DNA of 29,787 nt from an uncultured Collinsella sp. (GCA_900549185.1 URNM01000007.1:1-29787); one strand, 5' to 3'; shown: positions 1-7,267, counted from the first letter of the stretch. Numbers and translations are program-made. Notes: a model not told the origin generated them from the sequence alone.

Positions 1-25
1 AGCGTCAGATGTGTATAAGAGACAG
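1..25. other. Nextera read-1 adapter remnant (not genomic)
   Basis: Bases 7-25 are the 19-bp Tn5 mosaic end AGATGTGTATAAGAGACAG, preceded by AGCGTC, the end of the Nextera read-1 adapter tail. This is library-preparation sequence left at the contig end. Genomic sequence starts at about 26. Confidence 0.97.
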
Positions 26-26
26 C

Positions 27-179
27 GGCAGCATGGACCCGAGCCACGTGCTCAGCGCCATGGGCATTGGTCGCGAACAGGCATTGGGCGCACTGCGTAT
101 TTCCTTCGATGACCGCGTGAACCCGGGCGATCTGGACGACTTTGCCCAGACGCTGTTGTCGATCGTAGGCGCCGCATGA
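27..179 (+). CDS. Cysteine desulfurase (NifS/IscS-like), C-terminal fragment
   Basis: An open frame enters from the adapter junction and ends with TGA at 177-179, giving about 50 residues. The segment PSHVLSAMGIGREQALGALR, then an RISF-like strand, resembles the small C-terminal domain of class V aminotransferase-fold cysteine desulfurases, where a 'SHVL.AMG...A.G.+R.S' pattern is followed by a short helical tail. Such enzymes take sulfur from cysteine for Fe-S cluster or thio-cofactor assembly. The PLP lysine and catalytic cysteine lie in the missing N-terminal part, so activity and subfamily cannot be judged. The stop overlaps the start of the Nif3-like gene (ATGA), implying translational coupling. 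The contig boundary truncates it; it is not a pseudogene. Confidence 0.72.
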   Translation, partial: GSMDPSHVLSAMGIGREQALGALRISFDDRVNPGDLDDFAQTLLSIVGAA

Positions 180-985
180 TCGTCTCCGAGCTTGAACGTG
201 CGCTGCTGGCGCGCTACCCCAAGGCGGACGCCGAGGGCTGGGATCATGTTGGGCTATCTGTGGGAGATCCCTCTGCTGATATCACCGGCGTGGCATGCGC
301 ACTCGACGCGACCGAGGCCAACGTGCACCGCGCTCTCGAGGCCGGCGCCAACGTGCTGCTGACGCATCATCCCATCTATATCAAGGCGCCCGAGGCCTTT
401 TGTCCGGCCGATTCCGCGCGCCCACAGTGCAGCGCTGCGCTGTACGAGGCAGCTCGTTGCGGCGTGTGCATCATCTCGCTTCACACCAACCTAGACCGCT
501 CGCACGAAGCGCGCGTTCGCCTGAGTGAGTTGCTGAGCGCTGAGCCCATGAGCTCGTTGGAGCATGTGGACGAGCCCGAGCTCACCGGTCTGGGCGCAGT
601 TGCGACCCTCCGCGATGCCTGCAACCTGCGCGACCTCGCCAACCGTGCCGCCATGGCCTTTGGCAGCGACCCCCGCGTATGGGGCGAAGCCGAGCACCCG
701 TGCCGCACCGTCGCCATTCTGGGCGGCTCCCTGGGCGATTTTGGTGAGCTTGCTATCGCCGCGGGCGCAGATGTTATTGTGACCGGAGAGGCCAGCTACC
801 ACGTGGCGCAGGACCTTGCCTTGCGCGGCCTGAGCGTGATTCTGCTCGGCCACGACCGCTCTGAAGAGCCGTTCGTTGATATATTGATGAACTCTGCAGT
901 TGAAGCCGGGGTCGACCCCCGACATACGATTAAAATACTGAACCCTTGCCAATGGTGGACTGTGACAAAAGGAGAGAACTTATGA
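176..985 (+). CDS. Nif3-like dinuclear metal centre protein
   Basis: This 269-aa protein belongs to the Nif3/YbgI (DUF34) family, which forms toroidal hexamers holding two metal ions per subunit. Annotation pipelines often call it 'GTP cyclohydrolase 1 type 2', but its cellular role is unsettled. Visible signatures are LLTHHP (residues 61-66, metal-binding His pair), HTNLD (103-107, metal-binding Asp) and a C-terminal GHDRSEEPF segment whose His and Glu match the remaining ligands. The protein is of the short form, without the inserted PII-like domain of longer members. The start ATG overlaps the preceding stop as ATGA, and its own stop overlaps the next start the same way, so it is translationally coupled on both sides. 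The order Nif3 then coiled-coil zinc-ribbon protein also occurs in mycobacteria (Rv2230c-Rv2229c). Confidence 0.9.
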   Translation: MIVSELERALLARYPKADAEGWDHVGLSVGDPSADITGVACALDATEANVHRALEAGANVLLTHHPIYIKAPEAFCPADSARPQCSAALYEAARCGVCIISLHTNLDRSHEARVRLSELLSAEPMSSLEHVDEPELTGLGAVATLRDACNLRDLANRAAMAFGSDPRVWGEAEHPCRTVAILGGSLGDFGELAIAAGADVIVTGEASYHVAQDLALRGLSVILLGHDRSEEPFVDILMNSAVEAGVDPRHTIKILNPCQWWTVTKGENL

Positions 986-1701
986 GCGCCGGCGCTACGC
1001 TACTCAAGCTGCAACAGATCGATTTGGAGCTCGCCCGCAACAAGAGCGAACTTGCCAATATGCCGGAGCTCAAGGAGCTCGCTTCCAAGCGTAAGACCTA
1101 CGTTAAGCTCAAGTCCGAGATGACCAAGCTCTACGCCCAGCGCAAGGATCTGGACATTGAGCTCGACGACCTCAACACCACCGAGATCCAGACCAATAAC
1201 GCCATCGAGGCCGCCAAGAAGCGCCACGTCGACGGTTCTGATTACCGCGAGGTGCAGGACCTGGAGAATGAGCTTGCCACCCTGGCAAAGCGTCTGGACA
1301 AGATCGAGCATACCCGCAAGGATGTCGTTGTCGCCCATAAGGAGGCGCTCGACCGCGAGGCTCGCGCCCAGGCTATCATCGCTAAGTTCGAGGAGGGCGT
1401 GAAGGCAGATACCAAGGCCGCTCGTGCCAAGGCCGCCGACCTCCAGGCCCAGATTGACGCCGCCACCAAGGAGCGCACCGCCCTTGCCGCCACGCTGCCG
1501 ACCGACGTGCTCACCGATTACGAGCGCCTGCTCAAGCAGTTCCGCGGCCTAGCCGTCGAGACCATCAAGGGCAACATTCCCACCATCTGCCACACCGCGC
1601 TGCAGGCATCGTCCATGAGCGACCTCAACCACGACGGTAGCGAGATTGCGCACTGTCCGTATTGCCACCGCTTGCTGGTGCTCCCCGGCAAGGAAGCTTA
1701 A
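982..1701 (+). CDS. Coiled-coil C4-type zinc-ribbon protein (one ligand missing)
   Basis: A 239-aa protein that is almost all charged heptad-like coiled coil (residues about 5-180) followed by a short metal-binding tail. This is the architecture of the actinobacterial zf-RING_7 / 'C4-type zinc ribbon' family usually found next to Nif3. I chose the ATG at 982 because AAAGGAGAG lies just upstream and the ATG overlaps the Nif3 stop (ATGA); an in-frame ATG at 946 would lie inside the Nif3 gene. The second knuckle CPYC (225-228) is intact. In the first knuckle only Cys203 (PTICH) remains, because residue 200 is Pro where the family normally has Cys. The function of the family is poorly defined; a role with Nif3 or as a scaffold is inference. 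Confidence 0.85.
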   Translation: MSAGATLLKLQQIDLELARNKSELANMPELKELASKRKTYVKLKSEMTKLYAQRKDLDIELDDLNTTEIQTNNAIEAAKKRHVDGSDYREVQDLENELATLAKRLDKIEHTRKDVVVAHKEALDREARAQAIIAKFEEGVKADTKAARAKAADLQAQIDAATKERTALAATLPTDVLTDYERLLKQFRGLAVETIKGNIPTICHTALQASSMSDLNHDGSEIAHCPYCHRLLVLPGKEA

Positions 1702-2919
1702 ATGATGACGGCGGCATCCAACAATTCAATGCAACTTGAGGGAAAAACGATCCTGCTGGGTATTACCGGCGGGATCGCCGCCTATAAGTCGTGCAATATC
1801 GTGCGCCTGCTGCAAAAGCGCGGCGCACGCGTCAAGGTCGTTATGAGCGAGCATGCCACGGAGTTTGTGGGGCCGCTCACCTTCCGCGCGCTCACCAATG
1901 AGCCGGTCGCTGTGGGCCTGTTCGACGACCCCTCCGACCCCATCCACCATATCTCGCTCGCGCAGGAGCCCGACTTGGTGGTTGTGGCGCCCGCGACGGC
2001 CAATATCATCGCCAAGATGGCCAACGGCATCGCCGACGACCTCATCTCTACGACGCTGCTCGCCACGCCGCGACCCATTGTTATCGCGCCTGCCATGAAC
2101 AACGGCATGTGGAAGGCACCGGCGACGCAGGCTAACATGGCCACGTTGCGCGACCGCGGGGTGCACGTGGTAGGACCCGGCAGTGGCTACCTTGCCTGCG
2201 GCGACGTGGACACGGGACGCATGAGCGAGCCCGAGGACATCGTCGAGGCCGTCTGCGAAGTGCTCAATCCCGTGCCGCAAGACCTGGCGGGCCAGCGCAT
2301 TGTCATCACTGCCGGCCCCACGCATGAGCCGATCGATCCGGTGCGCTTTATCGGCAACCGGTCTTCGGGCAAGATGGGCATCGCACTGGCAGGGGAGGCC
2401 GTACGCCGCGGCGCTGCGGTCACGCTCGTGTTGGGGCCGACGTCACTCGACGTGGGTCGCGGCGTGGAGTGCGTGCGCGTGCAGACCGCCGCAGAGATGC
2501 TGCAGGCGGCGCTGAGCGCCTTCCAGACGGCCGATGCGGCCATTTGCGCGGCCGCCGTCGCCGACTACACACCCGCGGCCCCTGCCGACCATAAGCTCAA
2601 AAAGGCCAACGAACGCTTGGATCGCATCGAGCTCGTCGAGACCGTTGATATTTTGGCTGAGCTCTCGCGCCAGAAGGGTGAGCGCTGTGTGATTGGCTTT
2701 GCGGCCGAGACCGATAACGTCGTGGAGTACGCTGAGCGCAAACTTGCCCGCAAGGGCTGCGATGCCATTATCGCCAACGATGTCTCGCGCGCCGATTCGG
2801 GCTTTGGAACCGATACCAACAAGGCCTGGATTGTTAGCACAGCAGGGACGCAGGAACTTCCTGTGCTAACAAAACCCCAGCTCGCAGATACAATTTTGGA
2901 CTTGCTCAAAAATAATTAA
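1702..2919 (+). CDS. coaBC: Bifunctional phosphopantothenoylcysteine decarboxylase / phosphopantothenate-cysteine ligase
   Basis: The 405-aa protein carries out two consecutive steps of coenzyme A synthesis: it ligates cysteine to 4'-phosphopantothenate and then decarboxylates the product. The N-terminal flavin-dependent CoaC half shows GITGGIAAYK (residues about 20-29), APATAN, PAMNNGMW and the ACGD loop with the active-site Cys. The C-terminal CoaB half starts near ITAGPTHEPIDPVRFIGN and shows the SSGKMG loop, AAAVADYTP, KLKK and GFAAET. Length is normal for the fused enzyme. Two ATGs lie in tandem at 1702 and 1705 directly after the preceding stop, with AAGGAAG upstream, so the gene continues the coupled run from the Nif3 gene. 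The last coding stretch contains a perfect 12-bp inverted repeat. Confidence 0.96.
   Translation: MMTAASNNSMQLEGKTILLGITGGIAAYKSCNIVRLLQKRGARVKVVMSEHATEFVGPLTFRALTNEPVAVGLFDDPSDPIHHISLAQEPDLVVVAPATANIIAKMANGIADDLISTTLLATPRPIVIAPAMNNGMWKAPATQANMATLRDRGVHVVGPGSGYLACGDVDTGRMSEPEDIVEAVCEVLNPVPQDLAGQRIVITAGPTHEPIDPVRFIGNRSSGKMGIALAGEAVRRGAAVTLVLGPTSLDVGRGVECVRVQTAAEMLQAALSAFQTADAAICAAAVADYTPAAPADHKLKKANERLDRIELVETVDILAELSRQKGERCVIGFAAETDNVVEYAERKLARKGCDAIIANDVSRADSGFGTDTNKAWIVSTAGTQELPVLTKPQLADTILDLLKNN
2831..2872. repeat. Perfect 12-bp inverted repeat inside the 3' end of coaBC
   Basis: TTGTTAGCACAG (2831-2842) and CTGTGCTAACAA (2861-2872) are exact reverse complements separated by 18 bp, about 50 bp before the coaBC stop codon. 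There is no T-run after it, so a classical terminator is not indicated. It could be an RNA hairpin or an operator for the downstream tRNA promoter. Confidence 0.75.
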
Positions 2920-2927
2920 AAAAGTTC

Positions 2928-2957
2928 TTGCACAAGGGCAAAGTTTCGGGTTAATAT
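2928..2957 (+). promoter_or_regulatory. Putative promoter of tRNA-Pro
   Basis: TTGCAC (2928-2933), an 18-bp spacer and TAATAT (2952-2957) form a sigma-70-like promoter about 40 bp before the tRNA. An alternative -10, TATACT, lies at 2955-2960. Visual match only. Confidence 0.55.
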
Positions 2958-2999
2958 ACTCCCTGTTGCGAGCGAGAGCAAAGCAACAAACAAAAGCTT

Positions 3000-3076
<77 letters not shown>

Positions 3077-3086
3077 GAAGTTTGCA

Positions 3087-3115
3087 GGTCAGGCACCTAG
3101 TGTCTGACCTTTTTT
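3087..3115 (+). terminator. Rho-independent terminator after tRNA-Pro
   Basis: A 10-bp stem GGTCAGGCAC / GTGTCTGACC (one G-T pair) with the 3-nt loop CTA, followed directly by TTTTTT. Confidence 0.93.
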
Positions 3116-3373
3116 GTTTAATAATCAATTGCTTAAAGCAACGAGGAATCAACGACTTTCCCGCTCAGTACCTCTGCGCAACAATAACCTGTACATCAGC
3201 CTCCAAAACCGACATTTTTCGACATGTTTGGAGGCTGATGTACACAAATGCAGAATCCCGCGCAGCCCAGAACCATCCTCCATATGTCTGGACTCTCTAT
3301 GGCAGCGCTGGATAGACATCGCCAGAACGGGTATAGTATCGAAAGTTTTGTCGTTTACCAGCGGGGGAGTCCT
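3116..3373. other. Intergenic region with a long hairpin and a weak promoter
   Basis: No convincing gene is seen in these roughly 260 bp. The stretch holds the 18-bp inverted repeat at 3190-3244 and a weak promoter-like pair, TGGATA (3309-3314), a 17-bp spacer and TATAGT (3332-3337), in front of the next gene. Confidence 0.6.
3190..3244. repeat. Perfect 18-bp inverted repeat with 19-nt loop
   Basis: The arm at 3190-3207, which begins TGTACATCAGCCTCC, is the exact reverse complement of the arm at 3227-3244. The loop contains a short direct repeat, CGACA TTTTT CGACA. There is no adjoining T-run. It could be a dispersed extragenic palindrome, a small structured RNA or a strong hairpin; the sequence alone does not decide. 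Confidence 0.85.
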
Positions 3374-4078
3374 GTGGGCATCAAGAAGAAGATCAAAAAG
3401 GAGCTTATCGGCACTTCCGATTACCCGTCGAATAAGATCTTCACGATCTCCAATTTCATTACCTTTACGCGCCTGGTCCTCACGCTCGTCTTCCTGTACC
3501 TGTTTGTGACGGACAACAACCGTGTGGTCGCCATTGTCATCTATGCCATCGCGGCTTCCACCGACTGGATGGACGGACAGATCGCCCGCATGACCAAGAC
3601 GGTCTCGTGGCTCGGCAAGGTTATGGACCCCATCTGCGACCGTGCGCTGCTGTTTACTGGCGTGCTGGGACTGGTGGTCCGCGGAGAGCTGCCCATCTGG
3701 GTCTGCGTGCTCATTATTGGCCGCGACATCTATCTGGGCATCGGCACGCTTATCGTGCGTCATTATCACCGTCGCCCCATCGATGTCGTCTTTCCCGGAA
3801 AGATTGCCACTGCACTGCTCATGACCGGCTTCTCGCTCATGCTGCTCGGGTTCCCCGTTGTTGAGGGCCTGCATCTTTTACCTTCAACCCTTACGGCCTT
3901 CCCGGGCCTCAACGGAAGCTCGGTGCCCCTCGGCATCTTCTTTGTGTACGGCGGCGTGATCTTCTCCATGCTCACGGCTGTCATCTATTCCATTAAGGGC
4001 GGAGCGGCCATTAAACAGGCTCTCGCGCATCCCGAGGACGAGGACATCGACTTTCTGAACCCCGAAATCGAAGACTGA
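3374..4078 (+). CDS. CDP-alcohol phosphatidyltransferase family membrane protein
   Basis: A 234-aa multi-spanning membrane enzyme that transfers a phosphatidyl group from CDP-diacylglycerol to an alcohol acceptor, as in phospholipid head-group synthesis. The family signature D(x)2DG(x)2AR(x)8G(x)3D(x)3D is complete, running from DWMDGQIAR to GKVMDPICDR. Several hydrophobic helices follow. The frame is open further upstream, but I chose the GTG at 3374 because GGGGGAG sits five bases before it and the residues before it are not family-like. The acceptor (glycerol-3-phosphate, inositol phosphate or other) cannot be assigned. It precedes the FHA and MerR genes, as pgsA2 lies upstream of the garA locus in mycobacteria. 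A second family member, more typical of PgsA, lies at 24287-24925. Confidence 0.88.
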   Translation: MGIKKKIKKELIGTSDYPSNKIFTISNFITFTRLVLTLVFLYLFVTDNNRVVAIVIYAIAASTDWMDGQIARMTKTVSWLGKVMDPICDRALLFTGVLGLVVRGELPIWVCVLIIGRDIYLGIGTLIVRHYHRRPIDVVFPGKIATALLMTGFSLMLLGFPVVEGLHLLPSTLTAFPGLNGSSVPLGIFFVYGGVIFSMLTAVIYSIKGGAAIKQALAHPEDEDIDFLNPEIED

Positions 4079-4082
4079 TTCG

Positions 4083-4111
4083 TTGGGGTATGATTACGTA
4101 CGGTTCATTAT
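4083..4111 (+). promoter_or_regulatory. Putative promoter of the FHA-MerR genes
   Basis: TTGGGG (4083-4088), a 17-bp spacer and CATTAT (4106-4111) lie 33 bp before the FHA gene start, in the 66-bp gap after the phosphatidyltransferase. The match to consensus is moderate. Confidence 0.4.
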
Positions 4112-4144
4112 TTGCGGCACGTCCGCGATAAGTTAGGGGTTGTC

Positions 4145-4579
4145 ATGGACAACATGGTTAACAATATGCCTCAGAATGATAAGACTGCTGACGCTACCTG
4201 CGTATTCCGCGTGCCTTCAAGCGACGTCACCGTTCCCGACCTCATGGCCAACGTGCGCATCACCGCCCCCGTTCTGTCCATCGTCAAGGGTCCGCAGACT
4301 GGTGCCGCCTTTGAGCTCGAGGATGACGTGACCACCATCGGCCGCGATCCCGCGAACGGCATCTTCCTCAATGACATGACCGTTTCGCGCAGCCACGCGC
4401 GCATTATTCGCGAGGGCCTCGGCGCTCGCATCGAGGACTTGGGCTCGCTCAATGGCACCTGGGTCGACGGTGCCATCGTCAATGCAGCCCCGCTGCACGA
4501 CGGTTCTTCCGTCCAGATCGGTACGTTTACGCTCATCTACCACGAGAGCACGCCGGAGCGCATCGAAACCGGTGAGTAG
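4145..4579 (+). CDS. GarA/OdhI-like FHA domain protein
   Basis: A 144-aa protein with a short N-terminal tail and one forkhead-associated phosphothreonine-binding domain (about residues 45-135). The FHA core is clear: IGRDPANGIFL, the SRSHARI motif and DLGSLNGTWVDG. It closely resembles mycobacterial GarA and corynebacterial OdhI, phospho-switches that in the unphosphorylated state bind and inhibit 2-oxoglutarate-utilising enzymes and are turned off by Ser/Thr kinases. The tail motif DATCVFR (16-22) lines up with the ETTSVFR phospho-motif of GarA, but only the second threonine (Thr18) is kept. The ATG at 4145 follows AGGGG; an upstream in-frame ATG at 4112 has no evident ribosome site. The neighbouring MerR gene supports the assignment (garA-Rv1828 order). 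Target enzymes are unknown here. Confidence 0.88.
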   Translation: MDNMVNNMPQNDKTADATCVFRVPSSDVTVPDLMANVRITAPVLSIVKGPQTGAAFELEDDVTTIGRDPANGIFLNDMTVSRSHARIIREGLGARIEDLGSLNGTWVDGAIVNAAPLHDGSSVQIGTFTLIYHESTPERIETGE

Positions 4580-4582
4580 GGC

Positions 4583-5461
4583 ATGGCCGAACGCAACTAT
4601 CTGAGTATCGGCCAAGTCGTCAACCTACTTCGAGGCGCATACCCCGATCTTTCGAACTCAAAAATTAGATTTCTAGAGGATGAGGGGCTCATTACCCCTC
4701 ATCGTACGCCTAAGGGATACCGTCAGTACTCCAAGGAGGACGTTGATCGCCTGGAGGTCATCCTGCACTTGCAGAAGACCCGCTACATGCCGCTCAACGT
4801 GATTAAGCAGCGCTTGGAAAACGCCACGGACCTGTCAACGCTCGCTTACGAGGTGGGCTTGCTGTCCGATGTTCCGCTCAAGACGGAGCCCAAGGAGACT
4901 AAGCAAAAGCTGCATCCCATCGAGACCATTCCCGATAGGCTGGGCGTCGAGATTTCGTTTATCCGCTCACTCGCCGAGAACGACCTCATTCGCATCATCA
5001 AGAGTCCGCAGAATCGCGAGCTTGTCGATGGCCGCGATTTTCCGATCATCCGCTACTGCTCCGAGCTGTCACGCTTCCATATCGAGCCGCGCAACCTGCG
5101 TCAGTACGTGTCTTCCGCCAACCGCGAGTCCTCGATGTTTGAGCAGGTGCTCGTGAGCATGCTCGGAATGGATACCTCCGATGACGAGCGCGACGCCAAG
5201 CTCGAGCGTGCGTTTAAGAAGCTTCACGACCTGACGGAAGGTGTGCACACTGCGCTGCTCAAGAACCGCGTTTTTGAGTCGCTCAACGCCGTGGTCGAGG
5301 ACGCCGACATCGATGCACTCGATGAGGAAATCACTCGCTCCGAGTCCACCAAGGCCAAAAACGAAGAGACAGCCGCGCCGGCTTCGCACGAGGATTCTCT
5401 CGTAAAGCCGCTCAAGGTCGTCGCCCCTTCGCAATCCGGCACCGCCACCACGGGCAAATAA
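4583..5461 (+). CDS. MerR-family transcriptional regulator (Rv1828-like)
   Basis: A 292-aa protein with an N-terminal winged helix-turn-helix of MerR type (residues about 5-75): YLSIGQVVNLLR, KIRFLEDEGLITPHRTPKGYRQY, then the second helical pair ending near VIKQRLE. The pattern 'IRFLE.EGLI.P.RT..GYR.Y' matches the MerR subgroup represented by mycobacterial Rv1828. The C-terminal two thirds (about 110-250) is a helical effector/dimer region without cysteine metal-binding motifs, so metal sensing is not supported; the last 40 residues are low complexity. It starts 3 bp after the FHA stop and is probably co-transcribed with it. Target genes are unknown. A 16-bp perfect palindrome lies just after its stop. 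Confidence 0.87.
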   Translation: MAERNYLSIGQVVNLLRGAYPDLSNSKIRFLEDEGLITPHRTPKGYRQYSKEDVDRLEVILHLQKTRYMPLNVIKQRLENATDLSTLAYEVGLLSDVPLKTEPKETKQKLHPIETIPDRLGVEISFIRSLAENDLIRIIKSPQNRELVDGRDFPIIRYCSELSRFHIEPRNLRQYVSSANRESSMFEQVLVSMLGMDTSDDERDAKLERAFKKLHDLTEGVHTALLKNRVFESLNAVVEDADIDALDEEITRSESTKAKNEETAAPASHEDSLVKPLKVVAPSQSGTATTGK

Positions 5462-5465
5462 CCGC

Positions 5466-5481
5466 TGCCGAAATTTCGGCA
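5466..5481. repeat. 16-bp perfect palindrome between merR and apt
   Basis: TGCCGAAATTTCGGCA is fully self-complementary and sits 20 bp before the apt start. Without a T-run it is unlikely to be a strong terminator. An operator for apt or for the neighbouring MerR protein is possible. Confidence 0.6.
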
Positions 5482-5501
5482 ACCCATTGAAAGGTCATGT
5501 A

Positions 5502-6032
5502 ATGTACGACTTCGAATCTCAAATCGTCGACATCCCCGACTATCCCGAGCCCGGAGTCATCTTTAAAGACATCACGCCGCTCTTTGGCAATCCCGAGGCG
5601 CTCAAAGCCATGACCGATGCCCTCGCCGAGCACTTTGCCGGCATGGGAATCACCAAGGTCGTGGGTCCCGAGGCTCGCGGCTTTATGGTTGGCGTACCGG
5701 TGGCTGTAGCCCTCGGCGCTGGCTTTGTTCCCGCACGTAAACCGGGCAAGCTGCCGCGCGAGACCGTAAGCCAGAGCTACGAGCTCGAGTACGGCACCGA
5801 TTCAATTGAGATCCATGCCGACGCTATCAGCTCTAAAGATACCGTGTTGATTCTGGACGACTTAGTCGCGACGGGCGGAACCGTCGAGGCAACAGGTAAA
5901 CTGGTGCGAGATATGGGCGCAAAGCTTGTCGGTTACGGTTGTATCCTTGAGCTTGCGTTTCTCAACCCGCGCGAGAAGCTCACGCCGTCTGATGACGATG
6001 TGGAGCTCTTTAGCCTGGTGACGGTGGACTAG
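5502..6032 (+). CDS. apt: Adenine phosphoribosyltransferase
   Basis: A 176-aa purine salvage enzyme that makes AMP from adenine and PRPP in the cytoplasm. Family features are the N-terminal DIPDYPEPGVIFKDITPLFG, VGPEARGFMVGVPVA, the flexible RKPGKLPRETVSQSYELEYG loop and the PRPP-binding motif VLILDDLVATGGT (about residues 111-123). Length is typical. I chose the ATG at 5502 because GAAAGG lies 7 bases upstream; the in-frame ATG at 5487 lacks a ribosome site and adds five residues not typical of Apt. It follows the MerR gene after 40 bp and precedes the secreted hydrolase by 32 bp. Confidence 0.96.
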   Translation: MYDFESQIVDIPDYPEPGVIFKDITPLFGNPEALKAMTDALAEHFAGMGITKVVGPEARGFMVGVPVAVALGAGFVPARKPGKLPRETVSQSYELEYGTDSIEIHADAISSKDTVLILDDLVATGGTVEATGKLVRDMGAKLVGYGCILELAFLNPREKLTPSDDDVELFSLVTVD

Positions 6033-6064
6033 CCGTTACCCTTAGTTACTGGAAAGGAAGCTAC

Positions 6065-7192
6065 ATGCGCACAGCAAACACGCACAAAAACATGGCACGC
6101 TGCGCTGCTACGGCAACCCTCGCTTGTGTTTTGGGCTTGGGCCTCGCGGCTCCTGCCTACGCCGATACCGCATCCGACCTTGCCGCTGCTCGTACGAAGC
6201 TCGAGCAGATCGGTACCCAAACTCAGCAGATTTACGATGAGCTCGCCACGCAGACGCAGGCGCTCGATCAGACTGCCGGCGAGATCACGCAAAAGCAGCA
6301 GGAGATCGCCGATGGTCAGGCCAAGCTCTCGACCTATGTCGCCGGCGAGTACAAAACCGGCGGTCTGAGCCTGCTTCAGGTTCTGACGGGCGTCGATGAC
6401 CTGAGCGATATGCTCAACCGTCTGTTCTACTACGGCAAAGTTTCCGATAAGCAGGCTCAGACCATTCAAGAGGTCAAGGAGCTTAAGCAGCAGCTCACCG
6501 ATAAGCAGACCGAGCAGGAGAAGAACGTCGCCGCCACGCAAAAGAAGGTCGACGAGCTTAACGCTCAGCAGGCTGAAGCCCAGAACGTCGTAAACTCCCT
6601 GGATTCGCAGCTGCAGGCCGAGCTTGCCGCAGAGGCCGAGGCCAACGCTGCGCTGCAAGCCGGCATCAACGCCAGCACCGCCGAGAAGGCCACGGTGAGC
6701 AACGAGACTGCCGGTACGACCGAGAACACCAACAACGGTGGCCAGACCAGCAATAACAACAACCAGGGCGGCAACACTCCGGCTCCTACGCCGGCACCCG
6801 CTCCGACGCCGCAGCCCTCCACGCCTGCTCCGGCTCCGACGCCTTCTGCTCCGAGCCAGTCCGTCGACGGCGGTTCCGTTGTTTCGCGTGCATACAGCAA
6901 GCTTGGTTGCGCTTATTCTTGGGGCGGAATTGGCCCGAACAGCTTCGACTGCTCTGGTTTTGTTAGCTATTGCCTCACTGGTCGCTATTGCCGCCTGGGC
7001 ACCACGGGCACCTTTATGGGCTGGACGCGTGTGTCCGATCCGCAGCCCGGTGACGTTGTGGTCAACTCGTACCACACCGGCATTTACATCGGTGGTGGTC
7101 AGATGATTCATGCTTCCGACTACAACACGGGTGTTATCATCAGCTCCGTTGCCGCCGGCATGAACAATAACTACATCTTCGTACGTTACTAA
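6065..7192 (+). CDS. Secreted NlpC/P60 peptidoglycan endopeptidase
   Basis: A 375-aa exported cell-wall hydrolase predicted to cut peptide stems in peptidoglycan. Residues 1-33 form a signal peptide (basic start, hydrophobic LACVLGLGLAAP, cleavage near AYA-D). Residues about 35-205 are coiled coil, as in RipA- and CwlO-type enzymes that need an activator. Residues about 215-265 form an Asn/Gly then Pro/Ala/Thr-rich linker. The C-terminal NlpC/P60 domain shows the catalytic Cys in FDCSGFV and the catalytic His in the YHTGIYIGGGQMIHAS region. The ribosome site is GGAAAGGAAG before ATG 6065. A terminator follows. By family analogy it acts in cell separation or wall remodelling; the exact bond cut is not predictable. 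Confidence 0.94.
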   Translation: MRTANTHKNMARCAATATLACVLGLGLAAPAYADTASDLAAARTKLEQIGTQTQQIYDELATQTQALDQTAGEITQKQQEIADGQAKLSTYVAGEYKTGGLSLLQVLTGVDDLSDMLNRLFYYGKVSDKQAQTIQEVKELKQQLTDKQTEQEKNVAATQKKVDELNAQQAEAQNVVNSLDSQLQAELAAEAEANAALQAGINASTAEKATVSNETAGTTENTNNGGQTSNNNNQGGNTPAPTPAPAPTPQPSTPAPAPTPSAPSQSVDGGSVVSRAYSKLGCAYSWGGIGPNSFDCSGFVSYCLTGRYCRLGTTGTFMGWTRVSDPQPGDVVVNSYHTGIYIGGGQMIHASDYNTGVIISSVAAGMNNNYIFVRY

Positions 7193-7217
7193 GTATTCAG
7201 ATAAAGCAAACGGATAT

Positions 7218-7254
7218 GGACCTCGTGGCTTTGAGCCATGGGGCCCATTCTTTT
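7218..7254 (+). terminator. Rho-independent terminator after the NlpC/P60 gene
   Basis: A 13-bp stem GGACCTCGTGGCT / AGCCATGGGGCCC with several G-T pairs and the 3-nt loop TTG, followed by ATTCTTTTG. Confidence 0.8.
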
Positions 7255-7267
7255 GTCTTTAATGCAA

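Noticed and set aside
1..25. Tn5 mosaic ends at both contig ends, read as a transposon or IS element
   Set aside because: They are joined to Illumina read-1/read-2 tails and an index, so they come from tagmentation library preparation and not from a natural insertion.
3114..3509. Open frames over the long hairpin after tRNA-Pro, including upstream extension of the phosphatidyltransferase to 3248
   Set aside because: The composition is not protein-like, and the GTG at 3374 has a much better ribosome site.
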